The translations under genes were made by a program, and so were the position numbers. The notes under the pieces were generated by a model. That model was not told the DNA's origin. It saw nothing but the letters and a program-made list of their open reading frames with translations, and searched no databases. From Monodelphis domestica (lineage: Eukaryota > Chordata > Mammalia > Didelphimorphia > Didelphidae), in contig NC_077230.1 of assembly GCF_027887165.1 (NCBI RefSeq), forward strand, positions 33,555,351-33,619,350: a stretch of DNA of 64,000 nucleotides, in the 5' to 3' direction. How positions within the stretch are numbered: position 1 is the stretch's first letter; the number at the start of each line of letters is the position of its first letter. This document shows positions 46,086 through 57,649 of the stretch, in pieces.

Positions 46086-46481
46086 CATGTTGTTATGCTG
46101 ATTCATAAGCAGGCTCTTGCTTTTTATTCTGTGCTATTTAGCTAGATGTTTTGGCGAACTCTTTAAAATGTTTTACTATAATTTTGAAATGACCATCCTT
46201 CCTCTAATAATGATAATGTCTTTGGAAGAAAGATCAAAGTATATATTTAATCTTTCAAAGTGTGTATATGGGTATATTGGTATATATTTCATTTTGCAAA
46301 AAGTATAAAAGTATTTACTACTGCCTCCTTAAAACCTCTTTCCTATCCAATTATGAAATCTTTAAACATTAGCACATTAGGAGAGTGGATTTTGTTTGTT
46401 TATTTTAAGCATGTTCTTGAGATTTCTTAGCTTTAGGCCTATATTGTAATTACACTTTCTAAACATTTTCTCCATTTAAAG

Positions 46482-46564
46482 GAAAAAATTGGAGATATCA
46501 CTATTGTGAGAGGACAAGCAAGTATTTGTACAACTTCAAGAGAACCGTGGTACTGGATGGCCAG
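46482..46564 (+). CDS. PDZ-domain gene, fourth recognised exon
   Basis: An 83-nt exon with acceptor CATTTAAAG and donor CCAG|GTATATAT. It reads EKIGDITIVRGQASICTTSR then EPWYWMA, and leaves AG, completed as Ser by the next exon. The donor GT is the first unit of a TA microsatellite (46565-46606). The peptide is not part of the PDZ fold and resembles no domain I know. Confidence 0.78.
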
Positions 46565-46944
46565 GTATATATATATATATTGTATATATATATGTATATA
46601 TATAAGCTTTTATTGAGTATGTAAACTACTGGTTTTTTAGACCAAACTTAGTGAAAGATTAATAATAAAATAACAATATGCTTTTGCCTCTAGATTCCAT
46701 TTACTGGGAAGATTTCCAAAGTGGAGACTCAATTTTGAAAAAATGTTTATATTCAGTGGGTTTTTTGGATAATATTTTCCTGATGAGGAATGGCCTAATC
46801 ATTTCTGGCTCATAAATATATAGAATGAAATAATATAATGCATTAAAATAAGTAAATATCAGGAATAGAAGAAATCTGGAAACATCTTGATGAACTTTGA
46901 TGTAAAGCAAATAGAACAGATTAAAAACAAAAACAAAAAGAATG

Positions 46945-47145
46945 TTTTTTTTAAACTTTAGCTTCTGTCCTCTAATTGAAGCTAAGTGTCAGTTCCAAAG
47001 CATAAGAGTAGTAAGAGCTAGGCATTGGGGTCAAAAGACCAGCCCAGGGTCACATAGCAAAGAAGTACCTGAGGCCAGATTTGAATGCAGGACCTCCCAT
47101 CTCCAGAATCTCTCTATACACTCAGCCAATTAGCTGTTCATGAGA
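46945..47145 (+). repeat. Mar1-type CORE SINE, diverged
   Basis: CATAAGAGTAGTAAGAGCTA GGCATTGGGG-like body, CAGCCCAGGGTCACATAGCA, GCCAGATTTGAATGCAGGAC and CCAATTAGCTGTTC in order on the plus strand. Confidence 0.85.
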
Positions 47146-47639
47146 ATATATTTTTTGTGAATTAAGACAAAAAAGGTCTAGAGAGAGCAATGGATAAGCA
47201 AAAACTGTTAGGCAGAAGAATAGGTTTAAAAATGTTATTTTAGAGTGTTTAACTGACTCCCTATTATGTAAATTCATGTTCAAAATAAATAGCATAAAAA
47301 AGGCTAGAGTCTCCTAAGCATGATGATTGTTCCTTAGGTTACTAAAAGTGTGGAATCAAGCATGAAACTCCCTAGGTTTCTTCAAATGCACAATATATTT
47401 TAGACTCTTCATACATCTAGTGATAATGTCCAGTTCTGATTGTATCTCTCCAGGACTTCTTAAATATTGACACCATTTAAGTGAAAAATTCAGAGTTTTT
47501 TGCACTCACTGCTTTCTAGAATTATAGAACATATGGAAGGATAAATTTTTTCAAATAACTATGGTCACTGATGCAAAGTTAAGACAGTGAAGTTTCCTGG
47601 AATCACAATTTATTGTCATATTGTAGTTCAGTTGTATTA

Positions 47640-47870
47640 TTCTTCCTAGGACACTCTTCAGAGTTTTCTTGGCAAAAATACTAGAGTGGTTAGCTATTTC
47701 CTTCTGTAGCTCATTTAACAGGTGAGGAAACTGAGGCAAACATGATTAAGTGACTTGCCTAGTGTTACACAGTTAATAAGTGTTTGATTTGGTGACTGAA
47801 TTTTAACTTAAAAGATGAGACTTTCCTTACTCTAGGCTTGACACATCCAGTGTGCCACCTACCTATCCTT
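47640..47870 (-). repeat. MIR-like SINE with RTE-type tail, antisense
   Basis: Reverse of the type at 39775: GTTTTCTTGGCAAAAATACT, GTGAGGAAACTGAGGCAAAC, GTGACTTGCCTAGTGTTACA and CAGTTAATAAGTGTTTGA appear on the plus strand. Confidence 0.75.
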
Positions 47871-48118
47871 GCTGCCATTAATATTCACATTTTGAGTTGG
47901 ATTACCTAGAGAAAAGAGTAAAATATAACTCAGCTGTGTGCCTGTGATATCAAATAGGGATAGGAATTTCCCAAAGAAGTATAACAGTGACAAAGGGTTG
48001 TAAAGTTTAAAATTAGTGGTTGGACGATGATTATATGAAATTATGTGATTGCCAGTACTTATTACAACTTGAGTCAGAATTTATTTACAAATAGAGAGGA
48101 AACAATAAAGAAGAGAAA

Positions 48119-48769
48119 TGTAAGGGGGATGGAGAAGTTATCTATCCTATCAATCTAAATGCTTTTCTCTGGGTCTGCTTAATCCAGGAAGAGATTTCAC
48201 TCCAAAATCTAGGAGAGGGATCAGACTTTTACTCACCCAAGGGAATAACCCTAGAGTCAGAGTCCAATTAGAAGCGTAGTTCCAAACCCATGTTCCAAGC
48301 AAGTCTCCAGCAAAGCTCCCTTGAAGACTATCTAAGACTATCTCCAGAAGACAATCTCTTCAGACTTATCTTCTCAAAGACAATCAATCTGCCCTAAAGA
48401 AGTTCACGGTTTGCTTTTTATGGTGACTTCTTGTCCCCTCCCCTCTTCTCAGGGGTCAGTCACAGTTTCCAAATTGTCTAGCACTGCCCATGGGGCAGTA
48501 TGGGTAGGATCAACTTTTCACCTTCTGAAGGTTAAATTCTCATCAAAAAGATTCACAGATTCCTGGCTGACTGAGGTGTGAATTCTCTAAGTACCTTGCT
48601 AGATTCTCATCTAGTACTAAGTATGGTGTTTAATCTTTTGTTGGTTCAATTTAAAAGGAGACAAAGGAGAGTTAATCCTCTTTTTTGGTCTAGTGAGTGT
48701 ACTAAATAGGGGTACTTAATAGTGTTAACTCAGGATAGACATTAGAGGAAATAATTCCCTTTTCACAGG
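48119..48769 (-). repeat. possible solo LTR
   Basis: A ~650-bp block with TGTAAGGGGG at the left and CCTTTTCACA at the right. Read on the minus strand it starts TGTGAAAAGG and has a TATA-like CATAAAAAGC in the middle (about 48415-48425). No target duplication or sequence match to the ERV LTR was found, so family and status are open. Confidence 0.4.
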
Positions 48770-49314
48770 ATGCTGGGGTCCAGAGGATTGGGATGATGCT
48801 GTGTCCTCACTCTTTCCATTAAGGACTTTCCTGTTTTCAACCTAAGCATGTAATAACTACTTTAGTCTTGGGGAGACCAGACCATTTGAAGGAAAGATCA
48901 GGCATTTATCTCACAGTCTTTGCTTCTTTTTCCCTCTACCCAGTAGCTCCAATTTTCCCAGTAGGGAAAATTGAACAGAAAAATTTGGTCAAATAAGGAA
49001 GTGCAAAAGTACTTGATCTACTCTGTGAGACAGCTATGTATTTCCTCTTCATAAAACATGGGCTTAATAAACACAGGGTCTGAATTCAATTCAGGCTCTC
49101 TGGACCTCTGAAATTCATAATGTTGATTTTATGCAGAACACAATAACCTCAAGACTGATGTTGGATCATTTATGTAGGACAGGCAGTTAGAGGTTCAAGT
49201 TTGCTGAATTGAGCCCTAAAGATCTTGTGTCCACATGGAAAAAGCTGCCAGACTCTTAGAGTGGGGAGGACAGCCCATCCTCCTTCTGTTCAGGAGAGAA
49301 TTATTTGCCACATG

Positions 49315-49852
49315 CCCTAGAGTCATGATGGTAAACCTATGGCACATGTGCCAAAGATGGCACAGAGAGACCTCTCTGTGGACACACATATGCCTTCCAT
49401 GGCAGAGTTAATAACTAGAAAGGTAGAAGAACTTGTGGTAGGGGGACTGCTCCCTTCCCCTCTCTCCACTGTGCATCCTTACAGTACTCACTCCCATTCC
49501 TGAGTGGAGTGCTCAGGCTACTCTCCTCTCTTTCTCCCTCCCCTGTCTGAGTAAGGGCAGAGGACACTTGGTTGCTGGGGGGCATGGTCTCTAAAAGGTT
49601 CTAAAAGGTTTGCCATCACTATCCTAGAGCCTTTTTGGTGAACCTATAGCAGGTGTGCTGGAGGGACTGCTCCCTTCCCCTCTCCATGTGCACAAGGACA
49701 ATTCTTATATCACCTGCCCTTCAGCCTAGCAGTCAAATGGGAACATTTCCTCCTTCCCCTGTCTGGAGTAAAGTCAGTTGTTCTTACATGCATCGTGAGG
49801 GTTTCAGTTTGGTCACTTGCTCTCTAAAAGTTTTGCCATCACTGCCCTGGAG
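49315..49852. mobile_element. two hAT-type MITEs in tandem sharing 8-bp target copies
   Basis: Two short elements follow each other: 49323-49621 and 49630-49844. Each begins with a (G)GTGAACCTAT/GGTAAACCTATGGCAC-type end and finishes TTTGCCATCACT, and both hold GGGACTGCTCCCTTCCCCTC. The 8-bp words CCCTAGAG (49315-49322), TCCTAGAG (49622-49629) and CCCTGGAG (49845-49852) lie before, between and after. The ends and the 8-bp duplications are those of non-autonomous hAT transposons. No transposase is present. Confidence 0.75.
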
Positions 49853-50219
49853 AATCAAAGGAGGAGATGCGATAACACCCCCCACACACATACCTCCTCC
49901 TGTCAGCTCTGAGCATGTTCCATCTCTATTATCATGACATTTACATGAGAAGACAGTCAGATAGACAGGCAGACATAGTGCAAAATTCATTATTCACATT
50001 TGTTCTAAATGCAAGTTTAGGCCTTTCTTGAACCTCTAATATGAGAAAAATCACAATTCAAGAGAGCTGTGATTACTTGTGTTACAATGATTGGGAGAAT
50101 CATGTGGCATAATTTTGGAGATGTGTGTGTTTATTTTATCTTTAGAGCTCATTAAATAATATTTGAGTAAGTAGAGATATAGGCTAGATTTATGATTTCA
50201 TTGAAATAGGGAATATTCA

Positions 50220-50447
50220 TGTGTATAGTTAGAAAATCTTAAAATCCTAAAACTACATTACTCAGAATACTTTTCCCTTTGTGCACATTTGAGTCAATTC
50301 ACATAATTGTTTATAAGTTCTGTAGCTCCTCCCTATTGCTCTCTTCTTTCATGACTGGTCCTGGGTATCGGTATTTCTTTTACTTTAGTTATTAATTAAT
50401 AAAACCTTTAAAATAAAAGTTATGGAATATTAATTTTAATATTTACA
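50220..50447 (+). repeat. possible solo LTR (same small class as 24344-24694)
   Basis: Starts TGTGTATAGTTAG and ends TTAATATTTACA. It contains ACTACATTACTCAGAAT (compare ACTACAATCCCCATGAG in the block at 24344), a TATA-like TTTATAAG near 50310, and AATAAAACC near 50398. Ends and order suggest a short LTR; no clear target duplication. Confidence 0.45.
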
Positions 50448-50499
50448 TTTTGGTTTACCACAAACAGAATTCTCAAATACTTTTAAATATAGAATAGAT

Positions 50500-51300
50500 A
50501 AATTTTTTCAAGCATTCTTTTCTGCCTGCCCATCTGCTTTCCCCACCATCTGCTTGAACCAGCTCTCCACCCACTACTCCTGCTGCCACCCACCACCAGA
50601 TCTTCGGAGTGGTTTCTCCTCCCCCTGCATGCTCTTGGGAAGAGTGCTCAGCTGCAGTCTCCCACTGCTATTTCTGATTCAAGTGACTGTACAGAGGGTG
50701 AGATTCCCCAATCCTTTTGCCCATTCTTTTCCCCACTCCAGGTGGGTTTTTGAGCTTGTGCTAGCTATTTTTCAGTGTGGAAAAGTGACACCATGCTATT
50801 CAGCCCCACCCCTTCTAGTTTATAAGCTGAATTTCTTAAACTGACCCTTGGCACCCAGCTTGCAACTCAGGATTTTTTTCACTGGAAGGGGGACCACTCT
50901 GCTGTTTTGTTTTTTTTTTTGAGGGCACATTAACCCAAATCAATGAATTTGAGATTTTATTTTTCTCCCTCCTACCCAAAACATCAAGGACTACTCTTTC
51001 TTTCATATGAAAATATGCTATTGTTCTCCCTTGAAGTTTTGCCCTTCTTTGAGTTTACTCTTTAAATAAAATCCATTCAGTCTTCCCTTCTTTTTTTTTT
51101 TTTGGAGGAAAAATGCTTTTACAAAGCATGCTAGGAACTCTCACAGAACAGTTTGAATTGCTTGATCTCTAACTAGTGCATATTAGTTCTTGGTTATTTT
51201 ACTAGCAGTTTGTATTTGCACTGTATATTTCCCATTTTGTTTTCTTCTCAAGAATATGCAACAGGCTAGACTGCTTAAATTAGAGACCAAACTGAAATAT
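50500..51300. other. intron, C/T-rich stretch then unclassified
   Basis: The segment 50520-50850 is pyrimidine-rich with open frame 50554-50844, but there is no recognisable product and no splice sites that would join it to the PDZ gene. It may be part of an old LTR element. The rest is plain intron. Confidence 0.35.
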
Positions 51301-51310
51301 TCTGACAAAG

Positions 51311-51825
51311 TGTTATGGGGTTCAGATAGGATACCTTTTGCAAGAATGCAAGACTCCAAAACTTAACTTAAAAACAAAAAAAGAAATTTATTAGTTTAGG
51401 AGGTAATGTTGAGAATGGCCAGGAGGATAGCAAGGTGGAGCAGCAAGATGGGGAGCAGTTCCTTGGGAGAACAGCATGAATGGAAAGGCTGCTCCCTGTG
51501 AGGACAGCATGGATGGAAAAGCTGTCCCCCCAGACGACATCAGTTCTGGGGATTTTGTACTCTTTACAACAGATGCTATGTCATGGTGTGGACATGACCT
51601 AGAGTGTTAATCACTCAGGCATTTGGTGGGGTTGAGGTGGTCATCTGACTTGGGTCTGCCTGGAGGCATGAAGATTCCTTAACAAACAGATATCTTGAGA
51701 TGTAGCCTGATAGGATCTAGGTGTATCCTGGAGCTGCGTCTCTCTGTCCATAATAGTTTGCCTGAGTTTCTGAGGATACAGTGCCCATGTCAAAAGTTTT
51801 GATATTCTTAAATATTCTCAACACA
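51311..51825 (-). repeat. possible solo LTR, antisense
   Basis: Begins TGTTATGGGG and ends ATTCTCAACA on the plus strand, that is TGTTGAGAAT...CCATAACA on the minus strand. There is an AATAAA on the minus strand near 51390 close to the 3' end, as in an LTR R region. The target duplication is not clean. Confidence 0.45.
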
Positions 51826-52474
51826 CAGAGTAGAGAATCCTGCCCATTGCTTCTATCAGAAATTTCCGAGTTCGGACAAATGAAGTGCAAATAGTTAATA
51901 AATAGTGCGGAGGGGAATGAACTTTAAAAGAGATCTGGAAGTTTATTGTTTCCTAACTACTTTTAATTTATTCCCCTCCATAAGAGTAAAAGAAGTCTAT
52001 TGGAATTGGAGAAAAGGATTTTTGACATCCCTGCCTCTGTCTTTGTTACGCTTATTTTATTTGCTGATTGCTTGTGTTAAGAGTTAATTTTTTTACAGTT
52101 CATATGTTAATCTAATCAATATCTTTCTGATATACTGAATCATTTTAAGCTAATGTTTTTTGTCTTTTAGATATATGCTATTATATTGATTTTTGTATCT
52201 GTACCTTTCCTCTCTGACTGTACTGAAGAACATCATTATGAAAGCCCATAAACACCTTTTTCAGTGGCAAAATCATAACTCATTAGGGGTGTGCACATTT
52301 GTCACATAGATAATGATGGATGGACTTCATCAAAACTGGTTACAACTTGTATACAACCTTTAGAGAATTTAATGAGCTAAGAATTTCAATTGCAATTTTA
52401 AGAGGTCTTCAGAAATTACTTTAGATATATAGTAGATTTCTGTAATGATATTTAAAGTATATATGTATACATAC

Positions 52475-53222
52475 TATAAACCTTAACATTTCTTAGACTT
52501 ATAAATGTTGGAAATTTCACCATTGGGAAATTTCATACTTGAAAAATTTCCCACTGATAGTCTATTGGAATGTTAATCCCCCTTGGCATGGGAGGGTCCT
52601 TCTCCTACCTACTTAAGATTACTTTAGGATAGAAACCTTTTGCTGAACAATGGAAAGGGCTTTGACCTATGCTTAAGCATAGAACACAAAGTTCTTTGAG
52701 TCATGTTTGATTTTAAAATTGATACAATAGAGATACTTGGAATGACAGAACCAGGTCTTGGAACTTACAATCTCCACCCTACTCAGTCCTAACAGGATTT
52801 AGGAAGGGCTGCAGCATAGATCAAAATTTAATTATTTGAGAATATGACCTTCAACAGATATGTGCAAAGTGGCATACCTCTGGGAGGTCCTGGGTTAAGC
52901 TAGAGCCACCATTGGCACAGGGAAGACATGGACAGTGATTGGTAGATGTGAGAACTGAGGGGAGGGAAGTTGAATGGTTTCCTTAAAGATAGCAGGGTCT
53001 GAGGACTGGGAGAGGTTTGAGAAGTTTTGCTCTGAGAGGATGCTCTGAGAGGAGGGCTTGCTCTGAAAGAGGCTGGAGGTGGAGGCCCCTGAGACTGTTT
53101 CTCCATTTGGTCATGTGAGTGATAGGGACTGATCTCTTTTCTTTGCCTTAGCTATCTAAGGGCTTGGGCCTTTTGGCTCAGCCTAAACAGAGGGGGTATT
53201 TAAGCCCTATTCCCTTCTCTCC

Positions 53223-53299
<77 letters not shown>

Positions 53300-53439
53300 C
53301 TTTCTTCCTCCTGTTTGTAATTAAACTCCATAAAAGGTTGACTGCTGACTTGAGTTTTCATTTAGGAATTACATAGCTGAATTCCTTGGCGACCTTAAAT
53401 TAATATATATCGGTCTTTTAAAGTGATTTCCTTGTCACA
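52475..53439 (+). repeat. solo LTR of the same family as the ERV at 10.6-19.8 kb
   Basis: About 965 bp clearly homologous, in opposite orientation, to the ERV LTRs: TATAAACCTTAACATTTC ... GGGAAATTTCATACTTGAAA ... CCTAACAGGATTTAGGAAGG ... AGCCTAAACAGAGGGGGTAT ... AAAGTGATTTCCTTGTCACA. It is more diverged than the two proviral LTRs are from each other, so it is an older insertion reduced to one LTR. A CATAC word lies on both sides (52470-52474, 53440-53444), but in a TA/CA-rich context, so its meaning is uncertain. The CT run inside (about 53223-53297) is greatly expanded. Confidence 0.93.
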
Positions 53440-53709
53440 CATACATATATATTTTTAAAAATGTTGAACTAAAAGGTAAAGAACCAAATATATGTTCCTA
53501 CTTAAAGTATAAAGCAGGAAGCCAAAAAGAGCTTCTGTGCATGCATAATAAATTATACTCTGCAGTTTAATCTAATTCTACCAGAACAATAGAGATTTCT
53601 TGGTGATGTTCATCTGTATTTGTATTGTAATTTGTAGCATTGCTCATTTTATACCCTCTAAAATTGTGATTGATCATTAAATAATTAGAGTTTACTCTGG
53701 AATTGTGTC

Positions 53710-54400
53710 TGATTATCAGAGTTCTTAAATCTTTCAGATTTGTTTTTCTTCATGGTGTGAATATGAAAAAACCCTCATGATAGTGTCAAATTTCTTCATG
53801 CTAATATGATAATTTTTTTCCTGGTTCATAATAGTTTGGCTCTGTTCTCTTTGTATCAGTTCATAGAAGTCTGGCCAGGTTACTCTAGTTCCATTCTGGA
53901 AATTATTTCTTTTTGTGCATAATTTGTTCAGCCATTTCCCAGTAAAACCAAACCAAACCAAACCAAAACCAAACCAAACCAAAACAAAACAAAACAACAC
54001 ATCCTATTAATCCCCAGTTCCTTGCCTCTGCAGAATAAGAAAAGAAGTATCCAATAATTGTTTTGGTATCTTTGGGTCCTATCTTTTCATTTGCATTTTT
54101 TAATTTCTTTGGGATATTGGTCAAAGTTTAATGACAGTTTAATGAGGCCTAGGACCAAATTACTTTCTTGAATATCTAGAACAACCTAAAATTCCACGAC
54201 CATGAATACTCTTGTTTCTCATACCCCAATAATTGTCATTTTAGTTGTAATCATCTTTGTCAATCTGGTATGAAGTAACAGCTTAGAACTGTTTAAATTT
54301 ACATTTCTCTAGTTACTAGTGATTTTTGACCATTTAGGATTGATTTCCCCCCTTGAAAAAGGTGCATTAGTTTCCATAGCCTTTGACTTTTTTTTGACTG
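53710..54400 (-). mobile_element. old L1 3' fragment, antisense
   Basis: Resembles the 3' part of the L1 at 449-7001 read on the plus strand: AATTTGTTCAGCCATTTCCC, CCTATTAATCCCCAGTTCCT, and later TTTACATTTCTCTAGTTACT. Interrupted by an (AAACC)n microsatellite at 53943-53998. Confidence 0.6.
53943..53998. repeat. (AAACC)n / (AAAAC)n microsatellite
   Basis: Short-period array AAACCAAACC... passing into AAAACAAAAC. Confidence 0.95.
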
Positions 54401-54419
54401 TCATTTAATTGGAAGATGC

Positions 54420-54600
54420 CGCATGGTTCAAGGTTTACATTTGATCAGTATGTATAGTAAATGGAAGGTCAGAAAGGCTAAGTGACTTGCCCAAGTTAAT
54501 ACAACTAATTAGTAGAAACTTACAAGTAGGTTCTAGAACTAGAACTTGAGTCCAAATCTCTTTAATAACAAGACAGTTTGATTGCCAGTTGTATGAAACT
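54420..54600 (+). repeat. MIR-like SINE fragment
   Basis: AAGGCTAAGTGACTTGCCCA and ACAACTAATTAGTAGAAAC, followed by AACTTGAGTCCAAATCTC: the MIR core. It ends just before the exon at 54620. Confidence 0.6.
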
Positions 54601-54619
54601 GCTATCTTTTCTTCCATAG

Positions 54620-54707
54620 TAACCTGAAATTTGTTATTGGGGCACTGAAAATATTAATAGAAGAAGATCAGGGATGTAGAAAAGACTTCCAAGCTATCTT
54701 TGAGCAG
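54620..54707 (+). CDS. PDZ-domain gene, fifth recognised exon
   Basis: An 88-nt exon with acceptor CTTCCATAG and donor GAGCAG|GTAAGAC. After completing Ser it reads NLKFVIGALKILIEEDQGCR then KDFQAIFEQ. The spacing of hydrophobic and charged residues suggests an amphipathic helix. It exits in phase 0. Confidence 0.82.
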
Positions 54708-55284
54708 GTAAGACAGCACAGTTCCTCCCCATTAATCAAGTTTTATTGAATGTTAGTTGTGTGAACAGTGATAAAAGTGGTGGAAAGCAAAGCAGTCAGT
54801 GTGAATGGTGCCCATAATAATGCATGAAATAAATGCTTCCTATTTCATTCATCCATTCTTTTGATCAGTCCAAACAAAACTTTTCAATCTTACTAAAACT
54901 CTTCTTGGCCTAAGAGGACTGCTTTATGAAAGGTGAATTGACCAAAACTCCCATATCACTACTCTCTGCCTAGTACTACTTATCACTCTTTAGAAAATCC
55001 AGTATGGAAATCATTTGGGAACCCCAGCCTACTACTACTACTAATCCATGAATTGTGTCTACTTGATCAAGAGAAAGGATCATCGGCTGGGGTATCCTTC
55101 TTCCTTGCTTCCCTTACTCCGTTGCAGCTATTAACTACTCTTAGGTCTTAAGATGTGAATCAGTAACTTTCTTCGTTCTGAAGTGAAGAAGGCCCACCAG
55201 GCTTTTTTTATTATTATTTTCTCTGTGAATGTGCCTCTGAAGTCTGCTAGAATGTAGGCCTTACAATCGATTTCCCCTACTTTT

Positions 55285-55560
55285 ATGCTATCATTGTAAC
55301 TACTAATTGAAGTACCTCTGGATGTGTGCAAAATGCTGCTAAGCGCTGGAGACATAAAGAGAAAAAATGAAACATTTCCTGATCTTGAGACACTCTTACT
55401 CGATACTCTAAGTGGAAAGTACAACATTTAAAATAAGGTTCAGCTGAAGCACAAGATGGAATGCTTCAGAAGTCCTGGGGTCTCAGTGGTAGAATGGATG
55501 GAATGGATAGCAAGCGCCATTTGGCAATGATTTCACAAAGATTAGTTAGACTGGTTCTGC
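55285..55560 (+). repeat. ancient dispersed repeat, fragment (family of 29180 and 31400)
   Basis: GCTGCTAAGCGCTGGAGACA, AAACATTTCCTGATCTTGAG and ACTCTAAGTGGAAAG match the opening of copies A and B. Confidence 0.5.
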
Positions 55561-55734
55561 CATCTATCACATCAGTAAATTCTTTTTGTATTTGAGGATT
55601 AAACCCAGTGTCTCGGTCACATATTATCAAGGCTTTCCTGTTGTTATTGGATAAAGTCTAAACCCAGTACCTTCCATACTCTGACACCAGAGGGTTCCAT
55701 ACTTAATTCCCAGAGTACCATGACATAAATTTTT

Positions 55735-55737
<3 letters not shown>

Positions 55738-55769
<32 letters not shown>

Positions 55770-55990
55770 TATATCTATATCTATATCATTGTAGTCATAT
55801 AAATCTTATATACCCAGAGCTTAGCTGAGGACCAGAAGACCAGACATGGAAGAAGCTCTTAGTAGTGAATATCATTTTTCCTTTTTTCTATACACATGTA
55901 AATCTGTGTGTCTGTATATACATATATATGCACATAAATGCATGCACACATTTATTTATATATGTGTATGTGTGTATGTGTCGATATCTA
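55738..55990. repeat. (TA)n and (CATATA/GTATGT) low-complexity tract
   Basis: Runs of ATATATAT followed by ATGCATAT, ATCTATATCT and TGTGTATGTGTG. The open frames at 55846-56241 derive largely from this and from plain intron. Confidence 0.85.
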
Positions 55991-56745
55991 TACCTCTATC
56001 TAAGGCCAGGTTACTTACTCATCAGACCTGCCCTAACATTCTTCTAGTTTGCAAAAGGGCTTGTCACTGTAATTTCTCAGCTATTATGGTATTTCCACTG
56101 ACTGTTTTTGAACATCTCTTGGAGTCCATTTTACTAAATTACAATCCTTCTAGAAGCAGAAACTGTCTTTCCCCCTGTATATACAGAACTATGCAGGAAG
56201 AGAGGCTTCATTTTGTAGTGTTAGGAAGTGATATGTATTGAAGTGGTCCCCCTGATGTCCATCCTGGATGTCTGAAGCTCACCAGGTCAGTAACATCTTA
56301 CTGCTTTTGGCAGCTTCCTGCACCTAAATGGCAGTGCAGGTGTCACCTTGCCTTGAAAAACACAATTCTTAGCTGGGAGAGCTTTTAAGCTTTGGATTCT
56401 ATCCCTAACCTCATTCCTATCTGTATGCCTATCTCTTTCCCTCTTCCCATTCCCATCCATGTCCCCATCTCAGTTCCCAAACCTATCCCTGTCTCTAATC
56501 TCATGTAAATCTCTCGTCCTATCCTGATTGGTTTTACACAATAGCTACTAGTCATGGAATTTGTGCATATGTTTTTGAATGTAATAGATCTTAAGGGGTC
56601 ATTTGAGAATAAAGAGTCAGATAAGTGGCTAGCAGGAATAAATGACTTATATATGAGATGGTTGTGACTCTTGGAGAGGAAAAGGATTGAATAACGTGTA
56701 CTTAATATTAATAGATTTATTTTGGTTAAATTTGGTAAATTTCAG

Positions 56746-56956
56746 GCTAACATTTTTCAAGAAAAATATAAAGACATGAACACATACAAAGTGAATATGG
56801 AACAGAAACCTGATGAATCAGATAAAGAAGGCACATTTTTACCATTGGCCCCAGAAGAAGAATTATTACTAGGACAATTTAAAATAAAGCCTAAAGAGAT
56901 AAAAAATGAAGATTTATCACCAGGGCAATTATTAGCCCAAGGGGATTTCAATTCAG
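56746..56956 (+). CDS. PDZ-domain gene, sixth recognised exon
   Basis: A 211-nt exon, the longest of the set, with acceptor GTAAATTTCAG and donor TCAG|GTAAGAC. It reads ANIFQEKYKDMNTYKVNMEQ, then the acidic stretch KPDESDKEGTF, then LAPEEELLLGQFKIKPKEIK and EDLSPGQLLAQGDFNS. It exits with one base. No known domain; probably a flexible linker with a short helix. Confidence 0.82.
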
Positions 56957-57649
56957 GTAAGACATATATCCTTACTCAAAACATTTGACCCTAAAGTTTT
57001 CTGATAGATAAGAGAAATTTGGAACAAATGTTTCCATCACTCACTGAATCTCTGGTCCCTATTTCTTTTCTCTTCATATCTCTAATAATGAGAATGCTAG
57101 CTGCTTTATAAGGCTTTCTCACCTATTGGTGATCCCTCTCTTGTTGATTGAACTATAAGGGACCTTGGAAATATTCTACCATACCTTTTTAATTGATATA
57201 GAAATCTATCCTATATGTATGTCAGAATGTCATTTAGCTTCTGCCTCAAAATATGCCGTGATAGGAAACTCATTTTCTCAACATCCAGGCCACACTATTG
57301 CTAAATTACTTAAGCTTTTAGACAAGATTTCAGTACAATTTTATTTTGCTCATGCTTTTTTTAATAATTTAGTTGTTTTCCCTTCTTTTGAAATAATACA
57401 GAAAAAGATCTTGTTCCTCTTTCCCTATTACTATCTATCTGACATATAAAATCAACTTATTATCCACCTAAGTTTTTTTTAATATCTATGATGATGTTTA
57501 GACTGAAAACAATCTTTATATGATTTCTTATTACATCCTTGGGACATGGTTTTGGTTAGAGTCTATTATCCATCCTACTTTAATGACATCCATTTTTGTT
57601 TATCAACATTCTGTTGGTCTCATTGCAACAAAATCTTTTTTTAATTCAA

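Noticed and set aside
53223-53297. Long CT array considered as a CRISPR-like or regulatory repeat
   Set aside because: A plain dinucleotide microsatellite inside an LTR; no spacers or unit structure.
52470-53444. CATAC flanks of the solo LTR as a sure target duplication
   Set aside because: The left flank is TA/CA-rich, so a 5-bp match is weak, and the related provirus has a 4-bp duplication.
53734-54124. Phe/Trp/Gly-rich minus-strand frames
   Set aside because: They derive from the (AAACC)n microsatellite and an old L1 piece.
55846-56241. 131-codon plus-strand frame
   Set aside because: Much of it comes from TA/TG low-complexity sequence, with no splice context compatible with the PDZ gene.
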